Shown here: piece by piece, positions 1 through 10,733 of the stretch
Position numbering within the stretch: position 1 is the first letter of the stretch
Layout of the letters: every line of letters starts with the position of its first letter
From: Gymnopus androsaceus JB14
Taxonomy: Eukaryota > Basidiomycota > Agaricomycetes > Agaricales > Omphalotaceae
Length of the DNA: 64,000 nt
Reading direction: 5' to 3'
Assembly: GCA_009733575.1 (NCBI GenBank)
Contig: ML769459.1
Location: 124,001-188,000, forward strand
Position numbers and translations under genes: made by a program
The notes under the pieces: model-generated
What the model saw: only the letters and a program-made list of their open reading frames with translations
What the model was told of the DNA's origin: nothing
Databases searched by the model: none

Positions 1-2
1 AG

Positions 3-1595
3 GTCTCCTCTGACTCGCTCGGCGTGAAGCTAGAGCGCACGACATTACAGCTTGACGGAGCACGGTCCAAAAATGCTGATTTGGAACGAGCAAACGAGGA
101 GCTCAAGCTCTCAAACGAGGAATTGAAGCGGCAGGTTGCAAAGTGGCAATCTCTGGAAAGTAAAGGCGGCACGGAGATGGAAACATCGCGCAAGAAGCGA
201 GTAGAGCTGGAAGTCCAGCTCCAAGCTGTTCAGAACCAACTCACAAAGCGCGAAGAGGAAGATGCAAAGATGCAGAAGAGATTGGAGAAATCCAAACAGC
301 GTATTCAAGAATGGCAGGTATGTTGTGTTATTTTTTCGTCTCTCTTCTTGTCTCATCGCTATAGTAGGAACATGCAACTTCATACCAAGGAGGAAGCGGA
401 AGAATGGAAGAAAAAGTATGGAAGACTGGAGAGGGATATGAAGAAGTTCGCAGCTCTCAAGCAAACCCGAGATACGGTTCGTGATCCACTGCTCTTTGTA
501 CTCTATATGCGCCTCTGAAACCTTCTTCAGGTCCCCCCTACCGACTCTGAGGAAGAAATTGCTCAGGCTATGACTCAGACTGTCCCTCCATCATCTCCTG
601 CTCCCCCAGTCGGAACTTCTCGGCGGAAACCTCCCTCGTCCAAACCAGCTCCCCGCCAAACGCACAAGGGCGCCGTACCAGCTGCCGCCACTTCGTCGTC
701 GCATACTCCTCCGGAGGTAGATGCAGACGAGGAAGTCACAGTTGTTGCTCCTACACGGGGGAAAGGCAAAGGCAAGGCCAAAGCGACCGAGACGGAAAGT
801 GACGCAGGAACAGAGGCTGAGCAACATCGGAAGCAGAGGAAGCCCAAGTCGAAACAGGCTGCTTCTGGTAGTGGAACTGGCTCGGAGATTGAAGCTGTTG
901 CCCCTACACGGGGAAAAGGCAAAGGCAAGGCCAAAGCGATCGAGACGGAAAGTGACGCAGGAACAGAGACTGAGCCACGTCGGAAGCAGAGGAAGCCCAA
1001 GTCGAAACAGCCTTCTGGTAATGGGAGTGGCTCGGAGATTGAAGTTCTCTCCGCGGAGGACTCCACGGCGGCTGCTGGAAAGCGAAATGGACCTAAAGCT
1101 AGAAAAGAGGCGGAAGTTGAGCGCAAAGGGAAGCGGAAGGCTACTTCACCTCCTGCGGATGATGGTAGTAGGGAGCCGTCAGAGGCCCCTCTAAAGAGAA
1201 CCAAACGAAACGACGATACGGAACAACCTAAACCTAAACCCAATGGACGAGGAGGTAGAGGGAAGGCTGCTGCTGCTGCTGCTCCATCTCGCGCAGAGAG
1301 TACCGCTTCAACTGTTACAGTGGAACCCGAGGCTGGAGGTTCAGGCAGTCAGAAACCTGTGGCGTCAAAGAAGCGGAAGATTAATGTGTTCCAACCGCCA
1401 GGGAATAAGACGAATCTCTCGGATTTCAATTTTGGATCTCAGGTGTGTCTGTACCGTCATGCAGTTTTTTTTTTCATCGCTAATTTTTCTTCATTTTAGG
1501 GAAGCGTAATTCCTTCGGTGCTGTCCCCTTTGAAACCACAAGATGCTGTTCCAGCACGTTCTATGAGTTTTTTAGGGTCGTTGTTGAGACGTTAA
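3..1595 (+). CDS. Coiled-coil protein with basic disordered C-terminal half (5' partial)
   Basis: The reading frame is open from the left edge, so the start lies outside the window. Four exons fit: 3-317, 390-476, 531-1442 and 1500-1595, with consensus GT-AG introns and a TAA stop at 1593-1595. The first about 130 residues are a charged heptad-type coiled coil rich in E, K, Q and L. The rest is low complexity, rich in K, R, P, S and E. It holds a near-perfect direct repeat of about 50 residues (around the motif PTRGKGKGKAKA) at 741-1045, and poly-Ala and basic clusters that suggest nuclear localisation. A short conserved-looking tail follows (NVFQPPGNKTNL, then SFLGSLLRR). I do not recognise the family. 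A coiled-coil nuclear or chromosome-associated protein is only an inference from composition. Confidence 0.7.
741..1045 (+). repeat. In-frame tandem duplication inside the coiled-coil gene
   Basis: Two copies of a unit of about 150 bp lie back to back (about 741-893 and 895-1045). Each encodes PTRGKGKGKAKA, an acidic TESDAGTE stretch, RKQRKPKSKQ and a GSEIE end. The copies differ by a few substitutions and a short length difference. The unit length keeps the frame. Confidence 0.8.
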
Positions 1596-2278
1596 ATATG
1601 TTCAATTCCATGTTGATGTTCTTACTTGCCTACGTTCCACTGTAAGACTAAATCCCAACAATCCGAATTGAGACACACTACTGAGATGCAATGATATACC
1701 TAGTCAACCCTTGAAGTTGGAGACCATAATCCGCTTCTCAATGTCAATTACTTTTCCATATTAGTGGTATAGATAATTTCTCTTGTATTGCAAAACAAAA
1801 GGATAGATGGACAACTATGGATAAATAAGTTACAGTAATACTAAAGTACTACTAAAGTGCTGTCGCCGCATCATGAAACTCCTCCCAACGTGAAAAAGCG
1901 TGATTGGAGCGATTAAAGAGGCTTTATCCATCTGAACAACCAAGAACCAAGTATGGTTGCACCTCGACCCGAGCTCCAAGGTGAAGCAAGACGCCAACAC
2001 GAAACGACGGGAGTGCTGGTGTTGGTAAACGGTAAAGAAGAAAAAAAGTTCTCGCGGGTTCCTTTTATGTAGACTCGGATCAAATCTGATGTTCGGCACT
2101 GCCCGTTCAGGGCAGGTTTACTTATTCTGCTTCGAAGAAGGAGATTGCTGTACATAAATATAGACCTGAGCATTTATCTATCGAAGGAGATATACAACTG
2201 GTATACGAGTCTAGGCCACCAGACCCATAATATCTAATTATGCATACAAAGACTGGCGCGCCGGACAGTAAATACCTG
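1596..2278. other. Intergenic, no gene seen
   Basis: This AT-rich spacer between two convergent genes holds their 3' flanks. Short open frames here have no splice-supported continuation or family signature. Confidence 0.6.
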
Positions 2279-4781
2279 CTACGTATATGCTAAATTGTAA
2301 CTTGACCCTCGGGGATTTAATGTTTGAAGCACCTCGTCAATACTTGCCATATATGAGGTCCAGTCAACGGGATCATCTAGCACACTAGAGGTGCGTTGAG
2401 CAGGAATATTCTATTATAAACAAGAAAGGAAACTGTGGCGAACCTTCCGTTATCTTGGATGTTCCTTGACTCGGATGGCTCCTCCGACAAACATTCAAGA
2501 GGCAGTGGGTCTCCTGTAAAAGTAATCATTTAGCGTGCGGTATTTATTAATAAAGATTAAGCTGACCTCCCGATGAAAAAACCTCATATTCTGAGGTTGC
2601 ATTTAACTGAGACTGATGAAGCGGATCCGACGCTGACCGAGTCCATTGATTGTGAGTGGTAGACCAGTCAGAATGTTCATAGAGGGGAATGCTCCCAAGT
2701 TCACTGCTTTGCAGAGGTAATTTGAAAGCGTTATAAGGCTCCGGGAGAGACGAGACGCTCTCAAACTCCAGAGCTGCAGAAACACGATTACTTCCAGCTA
2801 TTTGACGATGTCCCAGTACTCCATCGTCGCGAGAATATGCTTCCTGTATATTGTTGGTGTCTGGATTTCGAGGCCGTTTCAAGGGCGATCTTGCCTCTGG
2901 CTGGAATTTACTGACGGAAATCACTTCCCCGAGAATATCCCTAATTACCAAAGTTAATCGCGCAGAAATTTCTTGCATACCAAACGTACGCAAATCGACC
3001 AGCTACCGTCCATCTAGGTCATTCGAGGTAAGAATATAAGTTGACACAAAGCAGACGAAGATTATACCTGTTTTCATGCAAATGAAATGTTTTCAAGACT
3101 TTGAAAACCTCAGCGAGTCCTTTTTCAAGATTGATCAAGGAAGAACCCAAATGTCTTTCTCTCCAGAGGTTTACAAGCATCACTAAGGCAGAATTTAGCC
3201 AGGCCGTCTGGAAAATTTCAAGTAAGCTGAATATCGATATGATCAAGCGACTGATACTAACCGTTACATTGGGCAAAAAAATCACACTCGTTTCATTCCG
3301 CTGATGCAGGATGTCCATGATGCGAATAGAGGTTCTAGCTGCACTAGTGCATATTGCCAATGACGGGAAGTTCAAAAGTGAGCTTGCTCCCGGTTTAGGG
3401 ATGAATGGTCTGTGGACCACAATCTGTTCTTTTATAGTTAGTCTTACACTTGAATATAATTGTCAATGTGAAGGTAAACCTGGATCGAGTAGTAAGTCGT
3501 GTATAACAAAGCTGATTGCTGAAAATGCTCCGCATTCTCTCGCTTTGGATCCCATTTCACTAAGATTAGGATTAATAAAATATTGTGATACAATTGATGT
3601 ATTCATACGCACAATGCTCAGGGATCTCGTCCGTCCATTTGTTAAGTAACGAATCAAATTCAGCAACCATTTTCTGGTGCCATTCCATTTTTGATAATCC
3701 CATCGCGGACCACACATTTGATTGCTTGACAGCATACTGTCCATAAATTCAATATCTGCAGAACAGGGCGCCAAGAAATGCTTACAATAGTCCGTAAAAC
3801 TGACTCCATTATATTCATAAGCTTCATAAAACATATCCAGTATGAGATTGTAGACGGCTTTCCAGGAGGTTGTTGGAATGCGAGTTCGGGATCAGTATGC
3901 TCCCAGTATTCATCATCACATTCTAGGGGAAGATCTACATCAAAGCTAATCCAGAATAATAAGAACTGTCAGTATTCGTATGCACAAGGATTGAACTCAC
4001 TCATCCTGAGACATTGACCGAGGGCGACCCAGAAAAGTACAAAGGAGAATATCTATGGCATAAATAACCCAGAAAGCTCGTTTCCAGGATTCAGTTTCTA
4101 CTGTGGGCTGGGAATTACGTTGCTCGCGGTGTGCGCCAACATCTTGGAGTAAACGGACTGCGACGCCGATGAGAATCCAACAAACCTCTGGAGTCGTAGT
4201 TGTTCCCATGAATGAAATGTATATCTACATAGAATAATATCATTAGAAAATCGAATCGCGGAGATGGGGAAGGAACAGAATACATACAGCATACATCTGA
4301 ACGTCGTAGATAGAGGGAGGCTCAAAGAATGAGCGATCAAGTGGCCGAATCTGTCGTATATACTTCCAGCCAATAGACTTTTCGGATGTAGTGTTCTCCT
4401 CATAGACACGAGGATCATTGGAAAACCGAGCCCCCATGGAACACATTGCCAAGACAAGCCCTCCAAAATGCGGATCCTTGTAATGTAAGCCTTCCGCCAG
4501 CGATTTTAGGAATGATGGACGATGGACAACAGGCATAATCTGGTGTTGATTTGTAAAGTACAGATAAAGCAAGTCTTCCATAAGGTCTTCAGGTGGAAAC
4601 CTAAAAGCTGGAGTGTCCTTGGAAGGTAGTATTTGCCACTGCGTGAGCATAATGAGCCCATGGGTCTCTACGGTATTCCGTGATACTAACCGGATTAGTC
4701 GTCCAAAACTCGGGCCGCTTGGTGCCATTTTCGAGAAGCGGACTATAACCGTACTGTTTTTTGACATACATAGTAGCTCTA

Positions 4782-5642
4782 CACCACTATTTGCGCGGAA
4801 GCTTCCAGGAAGGCACCCGAGCGGTCCTCCGGATGTCTTACATCGTAGCTTCCCGGATGCTTATCAGGAGCTCCCGTGTGCTTCGAAATCACCCTCCCTC
4901 CCAGCCTTCCAGGAGGTTAGCTTACGACAGCTTCCCGGAAGCTTCACAGGAGGCTCCGGCACATCTGTTTCTTGTTGGTTGATTTTCTTTATCCGGTAAC
5001 GATTTTTATGGTTTAAAAATGGTAATTGGAAACAGTAAATACAACTACGAGTATACATGATAGATAAAGCGGGAAAACAAATAGTGTTCACCAATAAAAA
5101 AATCCCAGGTTGAATATGTCAGTGAATTCTTGAAGGGAAGCACGCACTTGATGCGTTGAGGTTGAACTTCAAGAACATTAAACATTGAAACTTGATGGAA
5201 ACTTGATGGAATATTGCATCGAGTGCTCAAAATTGGTCCGTAACTTGAAACAACTTGAAGTGCTTCACTGCTTGTCTTCGTTGAAAAAGCGTTGGCCAGC
5301 TGGTCGTCTTCATATAACATCGAAGATTTTAATGATTGCGCCTTTGAACGACTTGAATTAAGCCTTGAAGCGTTGAGGCCGCGAAGAGGTTGGTTGAATT
5401 GAGGCAGTAAGGGAAGAGGAAGGAGCTGAACCGTGAACGCCGCGAGTTGAACATAAAGTCACGCGTAAAACACACAGACGGCCCGGAGGATAGGCACTTG
5501 GAAGGTCTGGCAGAGCTTTGCGGAAGCTTTTGATGAAAAGTTGCGGGATAGCTGCACTGGAGGTTCCTGGGACCGATTTATGGAGCCTTCCGTGCAGCTT
5601 GGGACTAGAAGCTGTCAGGAACCTCTGGCGCAAATGGTGGTG
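4782..5642. mobile_element. Non-autonomous TIR DNA transposon (MITE-like, TA target duplication)
   Basis: The ends are inverted: CACCACTATTTGCGC on the left, and GCGCAAATGGTGGTG on the right, which pair with one mismatch. TA flanks both sides (4780-4781 and 5643-5644). The right tandem TF gene shows the uninterrupted site (CTCTAAGCAATGTG near 9631), so the insertion is read directly. TA duplication is typical of the Tc1/mariner group. Subterminal regions at both ends are rich in GGAAGCTTCC-like motifs in inverted orientation, and the middle has CTTGAA/TTGA-rich repeats. No transposase frame is visible, so it would need an autonomous partner elsewhere. Confidence 0.85.
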
Positions 5643-6309
5643 TAGCCAATGTGATGGAACTTGAGCTACCAAAATGTCGAACGGTGTCGTCATCAAATTC
5701 AAACATTTTGAGGTCTTTTGCTAGATCGTCGATTGAATAGGGAAAGGCAACCTGAACTGGATCTGAGTCCTGGCTGGCTGTCATCTGCGGGATGGTATCT
5801 TCTGCAAACTTATCCTCCGCCCCACTCAGCGAGGTGCTAGAAAACATCGACCCAGAGTTCACCTGCAGCCGAAGTCTCACTATTTCCTCCTCAAGTTCCT
5901 TGATACGATTCGCGAGGTCTACTAGAATTTGTTTAACTTTTACTGAATCTTTTGGTACTTCGAAAAGTCTCCTGGTTGATAGTATCGCTTCGACAGTAGT
6001 TTGGATTGGACGTTGTCCTCGAGTTTGGCTTGTATTCAGGTCAATAATGAAGCACTTGACCACTCATGCTTGAGCTTACCCGATACGAGGACCACCTTTC
6101 TGAAAAAAAATAGAATCAAGTTGAATACCTCATTCGGAACAGGGAGGCCTCGAGCGCACAGACCTTCTTTGTCATCGCCATCTCATGCATACATTCAGTC
6201 TTGGATGAGCTGCAATTCGAGCAGATGTTGCCTAGTCTAACGGCGCTATCACCTTCAAGATTATCAGCCAGGTAGATAAAGATCATCGAGAGATAGGCAT
6301 CTCGCTCAC

Positions 6310-6315
6310 ACTTGA
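6310..6315 (-). other. 6-nt microexon in the Zn-cluster of the left TF copy
   Basis: A six-base exon (TCAAGT on the minus strand) lies between an intron ending in TAG and a donor GTGAGC. It supplies the Ile-Lys-Cys of C-X6-C. Without it the third zinc ligand is lost. The same arrangement occurs at 10292-10297 in the right copy. Confidence 0.7.
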
Positions 6316-6546
6316 CTAGTAGCAAAATATATGCGTTAGATTCTGAGAGCTACGCTTTACGGCAGAGGAAGACTCGAAGGGATATGGACCACATGTACGC
6401 ACTCTTTTTCTTCCGGCATTCGTCGCCTACAGATAATTAGTTGGCGGTTGACTCAGAGCGGATTGCACATGACAACCAAGGAAAATGAATTTACAAGCAT
6501 TTTGTAGTCTCCGTTTCTTGAAGTGAGAGGACTCATCGTCGGACAT

Positions 6547-7232
6547 TGCGGGAGGCAAATCAAACTCGGCGGGATTGGGGAAGACGTAGAGAGACCCCGG
6601 AATCTCCACTGAGACTCTGTCCAAACAAAAACGTACTTTGGGGGCGACTTTGGAAAATTTCCTGTCCAGAGAGCGTACTTTAGTAGGCCGCTCTTAGGAG
6701 ATTCCGAGGTCCCCGGTCCTGGAGAGGTGTCGCACAATAGGCGCCCATTAGTGGCCAATAAGTAATCTAGCGGAAACAACCGACTTCCATGTCCCTTAAA
6801 AGAATACACCGGAGGAGTGGTTGAAGTACTACTGCCTTCAAGTAGGTAAGGCAGTAGGCAGCGCAGCTGACAATTTTACTTCGATTCAATGGTGGAACAA
6901 AGCCTATTTACAGGTCGGACTCGAGCGCTCCCTCCAGCTACCCTAGGAAGACAACGCGTTGCGCAGCAGAGGGCTAGGATGTCACTCTCCGCAGCTGGAG
7001 GCATGAATGGCATTTGGTACAAAGCTAGCTTTGTATATGTCATGTGTTCTGATGATCTTTGGCCTTTCAGCAGACCTTACCTACTGACTCAATACCGACT
7101 GCGTTAAAGGCAGGATGATAAATCCAACTAGACTCTAGTATACAGAATCCAGGCTAGTAGATACCCTACCTATATTATCTAACTATGCATACAAAGACTG
7201 ACCAGATAGTAAGCGTATACGGCTCAACTAAA
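6547..7232. other. Spacer between the tandem TF genes
   Basis: It contains the upstream region of the left TF gene and the 3' flank of the right one. I see no further gene. Part of the upstream sequence resembles the region upstream of the right copy (10513-10600), as expected for a tandem duplication. Confidence 0.5.
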
Positions 7233-10200
7233 TTATATATAACCTGACCCTCTAGGATTTAATGTTTGAAGCATCTCGTCAACAGTTGCCATATATGAGG
7301 TCCAGTCAGTGGGATCATCTAGCACACTAGAGGTGCGTTGAGCAAGAATATTTGATAATGAGCAAGAGAGGAAACTGTAGGCGAACCTTCCGTTATCCTG
7401 GATTTTCCTTGACTCGGATGGCTCCTCCGACAAGAACTGATCAAGTGGGTCCGGTGCTAAAATGGAGGTTTCCGACCGAATCCACTGATTTTGAGAGGTA
7501 GACCAGTCAGAATGTTCATAGAGGGGAATGCTCCCAAGTTCACTGCTTTGTAGGGGTAATTTGAAAGCGTTAAAGGGCTCCGGGAGCGACGAGACGCTCT
7601 CAAACTCCAGAGTTGCAGAAACACGATTACTTCCAGCTATTTGACGATGTCCCAGTAACCCATCGTCGCGAGAATATCCGACCGGTATATTGTTGGTGTC
7701 TAGATTTCGAGGCCGTTTCAAGGACGATCTTGCGTCTGGCTGGAATTTACTGACGGAAATCACTTCCCCGAGAATATCCCTAATTACCCAAGTTAATCGT
7801 GCAGAAATTTCTTGCATACAAAACGTACGCGAATCGACCAGCTATCGTCCATCTAGGTCATTTAAAGTAAGAACATAAATTTTACACAAAGCAGACGAAA
7901 ATTATACCTGTTTTCGTGGAGATGAAATATTTTTAAGACTTTGAAAACCTCAGCGAGTCCTTTTTCAAGATTGATCGAGGAAGAACCCAAATGTCTTCCT
8001 CTCCAGAGGTTTGCAAGCATTACTAAGGCAGAATTTATCCAGGCTGTCTGGAAATCTCAAGTAAGCTGAACATCGATATGATCAAGCGACTGATACTAAC
8101 CGTTACATTTGGCATAACAATCAAACCCGTTTCATTCCGCTGATGCAAGATGTCCATGATGCGAATGGAGGTTCTAGATGCACTGGTGCATATTGCCAAT
8201 GACGGGAAATTCAAAAGTGAGCTTTCTCCCGGTTTAGGGATGAATGGTCTATGGACCACAATCTGTTCTTTTATAGTCAGTCTTATACAATAATTGCCAA
8301 TGTAAACACAAACCTGGATCCAGTAGTAAGTCGTGTGTAACAAAGCTGATTGTTGTAAGTGCTCTGCATTCTCTTGCTTTGGATCCCATTTCACTAATAT
8401 CGTGTTTAATCAAATATTGTGATACAATTAATTTGTTCATACGCACAGTGCTCAGGTATCTCGTCTGTCCATCTGTTAAGTAATGAGTCCAATTCAGCGA
8501 CCATTTTCTGGTTCCATTCCATTTTTGACAATCCCATCGCAGACCACACATCTGATTGCTTGACAGCATACTACCCATAGATTCAATGCCTGCAGACAAG
8601 AACATCGAGACAAATGCTTACAATAGTCTGTAAAACTGACTCCATTATATTCATAAGCTTCATAAAACATATCCAGTATGACATTGTAGAAGGCTGTCCA
8701 GGAGGTTGTTGAAATGCGAGTTCGGGATCAGTTTGCTCCCAGTATTCATCATCACATTCTAGGGGAAGATCTACATCAAAGCTAACCCAAAATAATAATA
8801 AGAACTGTCTGACAATATTCATAGGCAGAAGGATTAAACTCACTCCCCCTGAGACATTGACCGAGGGCGACCCAAAAAAGTACTAGTGAGAATATCCATG
8901 GTATACATAACCCAGAAAGCTCGTTTCCAGGATTCAGTTTCTACTGTGGGCTGGGAATTACGTTGCTTGCGGTGTGCGCCAACATCTTGGAGTAAACGGA
9001 CTGCGACGCCGATGAGGATCCAAGAAACCTCTGGAGTCGTAGTGGTTCCCATGAATGAAATGTATATCTACATAGAGGAATATCATTAGAAAATCGAATC
9101 GCGGAGATGGGGAAGGAACAGAATACATACAGCATACATCTGAACGTCGTAGATAGAGGGAGGCTCAAAGAATGAGCGATCAAGTGGCCGAATCTGTCGT
9201 ATATACTTCCAGCCAATAGACTTTTCGGATGTAGTGTTCTCCTCATAGACACGAGGATCATTGGAAAACCGAGCCCCCATGGAACACATCGCTAAGACAA
9301 GCCCTCCAAAATGTGGATCCTTGTAGTGTAAGCCTTCCGCGAGCGACTTTAGGAATGATGGACGATGGACAACGGGCATAATCTGGTGTTGATTTGTAAA
9401 GTACAGATAAAGCAAGTCTTCCATAAGGTCTTCAGGTGGAAACCTAAAAGCTGGAGTGTCTTTGGAAGGTAGTATTTGCCACTGGGTGGGCATAATGAGC
9501 CAATGGGTCTCTACGGTATTCCGTGATACTAACCGGATTAGTCGTCCAAAACTCGGGCCGCTTGGTGCCCTTTTCGAGGCGCGGACTATAACCACACTGT
9601 TTTTTGAGATCCATAGTGACTCTAAGCAATGTGATGAAACTTGAGCTACCAAAATGTCGAACAGTGTTGTCCGAGTCATCGAATTGGAGCATTTTGAGGT
9701 CTTTTGTTAGCGCGTCGATTGAATAGGGAAAGACAATCTGGATTGGATCTGAGTCTTGGTTGGCTGTCATCTGTTGGGTATCTTCCGCAAACGTATCCTC
9801 CGCCCCAGTCAGCGAAGTACCGGGAAACACCGACCCAGCTGAAGCCGAGTCTGCATACAGGCGAAGTCTCGCTATTTCCTCCTCAAGTTCCTTGATATGA
9901 TTTGCGAGGTCTACTAGAATTTGCTTGACTTTTACCGAATCTTTTGGTACTTCGAAAAGTCTCCTAGTTGATAGTATCGCTTCGACAGTAGCTTGAATTG
10001 AACGTTGTCCTCGAGGGTGCCTTGCGTTCAGGTCAATAATGAAGTACTTGACACGCATACTTGAGCTTACCCGATACGAGGTCCACTTTTCTGGAAGTTA
10101 AGTTGAGCATCTCATTTGGAACAGGGAAACTGGCTTCGAGCGCACAGACCTTTCTTGCCATCGCCATATTATGCGTACATTCAGTCTTGGATGAGCTGCA

Positions 10201-10512
10201 GTTCGAGCAGATGTTGCCTAATCTCACAGCGCTGTCACCTTCAAGATTATCAGCCAGGTAATGATCGTTGAGGGATAGGCGGTTCACTCACATTTGACTA
10301 GCAGTAAAGCGAAATCAAATATGTGCGTTAGATACAGAGGAAGAGTCGAAGGATATGGACCGCACTCTTTTTCTTCCGACACTCGTCGCCTATCAGGAGC
10401 AGTAAGTCGACTCACAGCGCGAGGATTGCGGGCTAGGATAACCAAGGAGGTTGAACTTACAAGCATTTTGTAGTCTCCGTTTCTTGAAATGAGAGGAATC
10501 ATCGTCGGACAT
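7233..10512 (-). CDS. Zn2Cys6 fungal-specific transcription factor, right tandem copy (intact)
   Basis: The predicted nuclear regulator starts at ATG 10512 (MSDDDSSHFKKRR). The six-Cys cluster C-X2-C-X6-C-X9-C-X2-C-X6-C is built across exons 10512-10461, the next short exon with CRKKK, a 6-nt microexon at 10292-10297, and the exon with ICSNCSSSKTEC. A KSGPRIG linker, the dimerisation coiled coil (DLANHIKELEEEIARLR) and the Fungal_trans domain follow (PVVHRPSFLKSLAEG, GARFSNDPRV, DVGAHRKQ, LPLECDDEYWE, LKWDPKQEN, IVVHRPFIPKPG). The C-terminus has an SEEPSES-QDNGR patch and ends in DPTDWTSY...NPRGSGYI. More than ten short introns are needed; all have GT-AG ends and keep the frame. This agaricomycete family is often mis-annotated as gypsy integrase-like protein. 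The target genes are unknown; the ammonium transporter lies just upstream. Confidence 0.88.
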
Positions 10513-10733
10513 TTGCATGAACCTGGAGCTCGGCGGTACTTGGAAAGACGTGTCACGCAATGGACGCCCATTAGTGGCGCTCGCCTCATAGTGAAAACAA
10601 TATAATAACAATATTACATTTGAAAATAACAGTCTGTACTAATCTAATACTTCACTATGTATGTACTTCGCAAGCTGAGTAGTCATTGCACTCCTTTTCA
10701 TGCTCCGATACGTTAGATCTAAGCAAAAGTAAT

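Larger units (their letters stand above)
2279..6546 (-). pseudogene. Zn2Cys6 fungal-specific transcription factor, left tandem copy, interrupted by a transposable element
   Basis: The start ATG is at 6546 (MSDDESSHFKKRR). The binuclear cluster is assembled over four exons (6546-6495, 6426-6403, 6315-6310, 6252-6164) and reads C-X2-C-X6-C-X9-C-X2-C-X6-C. A KGGPRIG linker exon (6099-6080) and a coiled coil (KELEEEIVRLRLQ) follow. The Fungal_trans (PF04082-type) middle domain includes VVHRPSFLKSLAEG and GARFSNDPRV at about 4243-4640, TTTPEVCWILIGVAVRL and GRPRSMSQDE at about 4010-4210, and VVHRPFIPKPG with SLAICTSAARTS at about 3330-3420. The tail ends near LNPRGSS, with TAG at 2281-2279. Splice sites are intact throughout. 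However, an 861-bp element (4782-5642) sits in the exon just after HFGSSSSITLA and brings in stop codons, so the gene is probably null. It is a direct tandem paralogue of 7233-10512. Confidence 0.85.

Noticed and set aside
575..1243. 222-codon minus-strand frame opposite the coiled-coil gene
   Set aside because: It is the antisense shadow of the Lys/Glu/Ser-rich coding exon on the plus strand.
8035..8120. Apparent stop in the right TF copy after EISRQPG
   Set aside because: The stop is inside an intron; using the TTTCCAG acceptor joins exons in frame in both copies.
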